From Verrucomicrobiales bacterium (GTDB taxonomy: Bacteria; Verrucomicrobiota; Verrucomicrobiia; Verrucomicrobiales; Akkermansiaceae): DNA of 7,232 bases. The stretch is taken from positions 1 through 7,232 of the forward strand of contig PBTU01000125.1 in assembly GCA_002729295.1 (NCBI GenBank), written 5' to 3'. Each line of letters opens with the position of its first letter. Position 1 is the stretch's first letter. Under the pieces are notes generated by a model, which was given only the letters and a program-made list of their open reading frames with translations, was not told where the DNA came from and made no database searches. Positions 6,101-7,232 of the stretch are shown here, piece by piece. The translations under genes and the position numbers were made by a program.

Positions 6101-7183
6101 ATGAAAATCGGCATGCAAGAAAGAATCCTAATGCTCGGCTGGGAGTTCCCTCCTTTCATCAATGGTGGGCTCGGAGTCGCTTGCGATGGCCTGACCAGAG
6201 CCCTCACCGATCATGTGGACCTCACTCTCATTCTCCCCAAAACAAGTCAGCTTCATCCCTACCATGAATCCCAGAATGCCTACTCAGGTGATCTCAACTC
6301 CAGGGTAAACTGTTTCACCCGAATGGCCCTGGAGCGATCCAAGGATGACTATTTCGATATCATCCATGCTCACGATTGGATGACTTTCCGCGCGGGACTC
6401 AAAATTAAATCACTTTCCAACAAGCCACTCGTTCTTCACATCCACTCACTCAGCTACGACCGGGCCGGGCCAGAAGTGCGCGATTGGATCTTCGATTTAG
6501 AAAAACTGGCTATGACCCAGGCCGATCACGTCATCACGGTAAGCGAATACACCAAGTCGATATGCATCGAGCACTACGGAATTAACCCGGACAAAATTCA
6601 ACCGATTCACAACGGTGTCGCCTCGATCACCACCACCCCATCTCAGCCAGAAAATCTCGTCACCTTCCTCGGACGAATGACCCAGCAGAAAGCCCCTCTC
6701 AACTTTCTCAAGATCGCAACCAAAGTCCTGAAGAATATCCCGGATACCCGCTTTGTCATGGCGGGCACCGGAGACCAACTAAAAGAAGTCATTCAAGAAA
6801 GCATCCGCTTAAAGATAAATGAGCGGATTCAATTCCCCGGCTTCATCGACAGAGCAAAAATTAATGCTCTCTTAGCCCGGACTTCGGTTTATTGCATGCC
6901 CTCGGTCTCCGAACCCTTCGGCCTCTCTGCTCTCGAAGCAGCTCAATTCAGCATCCCAACCGTGATTTCAAAACAGTCAGGCGTCGCAGAAGTCCTCACA
7001 AATTCCCGCACCGCCGACCATTGGGACTTGGACCTTATGGCAAGCCACATCACCGAACTTCTCGGAGACGAAGAAGCCCACGCCAAGGCTGTAGAGCATT
7101 CCTCACGAGATCACCAAGCTTGCACCTGGGAACGGTCCGCCAGGCTTGTCCATCGGACATACCAAAACCTTTGCCCCTCTTAA
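6101..7183 (+). CDS. GT4 glycosyltransferase, glycogen/starch-synthase-like
   Basis: The 360-residue product is a retaining GT-B glycosyltransferase. The N-terminal half holds LGWEFPPFINGGLG (12-25), whose Gly loop binds the sugar nucleotide phosphate, HAHDW (89-93), HIHSLSYDRAG (113-123), and DHVITVSEYTK (142-152) with YGI. The C-terminal half holds FLGRMTQQKAP (189-199) with the conserved Arg/Lys pair, FVMAGTGD, and SEPFGLSALEA (270-280), the E-x7-E motif. The GWEFPP...GGLG start and H-x-x-x-x-DR-x-G segment resemble glycogen-synthase-like enzymes that in many bacteria and archaea sit beside a GH57 amylase. It is probably cytoplasmic and extends an alpha-glucan from a nucleotide-glucose donor; donor and acceptor are not readable from sequence. 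The segment between GGLG and HAHDW is short (about 63 residues), making this a compact member. ATG 6101 is used; ATG 6113 would also fit. The divergent GH31 neighbour supports an alpha-glucan role. Confidence 0.85.
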   Translation: MKIGMQERILMLGWEFPPFINGGLGVACDGLTRALTDHVDLTLILPKTSQLHPYHESQNAYSGDLNSRVNCFTRMALERSKDDYFDIIHAHDWMTFRAGLKIKSLSNKPLVLHIHSLSYDRAGPEVRDWIFDLEKLAMTQADHVITVSEYTKSICIEHYGINPDKIQPIHNGVASITTTPSQPENLVTFLGRMTQQKAPLNFLKIATKVLKNIPDTRFVMAGTGDQLKEVIQESIRLKINERIQFPGFIDRAKINALLARTSVYCMPSVSEPFGLSALEAAQFSIPTVISKQSGVAEVLTNSRTADHWDLDLMASHITELLGDEEAHAKAVEHSSRDHQACTWERSARLVHRTYQNLCPS

Positions 7184-7232
7184 TCAGACTTAGAATTGGA
7201 CCTTGGGCTTCATTCCTCATTTTTCGATGGAG
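7184..7232 (+). other. Right-edge non-coding stretch
   Basis: No hairpin-plus-T-run terminator is seen after the GT4 stop. The final bases contain ATGGAG at 7227-7232, which could be a start codon (ATG GAG) or the GGAG of a ribosome binding site for a gene beyond the window. Too little is present to decide. Confidence 0.3.

Noticed and set aside
7227..7232. ATGGAG at the right edge as a gene start
   Set aside because: Only two codons are visible, and GGAG could equally be a ribosome binding site; no coding claim can be supported.

Overview
The window reads as bacterial chromosome with moderate GC, dense coding and no RNA genes, mobile elements, CRISPR arrays or long non-coding stretches. The best lineage guess is Verrucomicrobiota, possibly Opitutae-like. 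The main reason is that a secreted cyclophilin carries a C-terminal 'SPD-x-V-x-W ... FFRA' segment of the kind common in secreted proteins of Verrucomicrobiota and Planctomycetota. The scarcity of clear Shine-Dalgarno sites and the use of GTG and TTG starts fit this but do not prove it. The assignment is an inference from protein style, not from a marker gene.

Layout. (1) Positions 1-1415, minus strand: two exported proteins in tandem, a complete cyclophilin-type peptidyl-prolyl isomerase with an extra C-terminal region (216-1415) followed by the 5' part of a second, probably similar protein (1-155). (2) Positions 1416-1478: a 63-bp divergent intergenic region. (3) Positions 1479-2887, plus strand: a HAD-IB phosphatase resembling PgpC, overlapping by ATGA with a MenH-like alpha/beta hydrolase. 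(4) Positions 2991-3598, plus strand: a 56-residue unknown protein overlapping by GTGA with rlmH, the 23S rRNA pseudouridine-1915 methyltransferase. (5) Positions 3595-6006, minus strand: a GH31 alpha-glucosidase whose stop codon interlocks with the rlmH stop in one CTAG. (6) Positions 6007-6100: a 94-bp divergent intergenic region. (7) Positions 6101-7183, plus strand: a GT4 glycosyltransferase of the glycogen-synthase-like type. The last 49 bases are non-coding or hold the very start of the next gene.

Function. The two cyclophilins probably assist folding outside the cytoplasm. The HAD/MenH pair may link phospholipid or quinone metabolism, but the coupling is seen only as gene overlap. RlmH is a housekeeping rRNA modification enzyme. 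The GH31 enzyme and the GT4 enzyme share a divergent promoter region and probably form an alpha-glucan (glycogen or maltodextrin) breakdown/synthesis pair.

I did not find a convincing new biological system. The points most worth a second look are the duplicated motif in the cyclophilin C-terminal region, the small gene coupled to rlmH, the substitutions in normally conserved RlmH positions, and the GH31/GT4 pairing.
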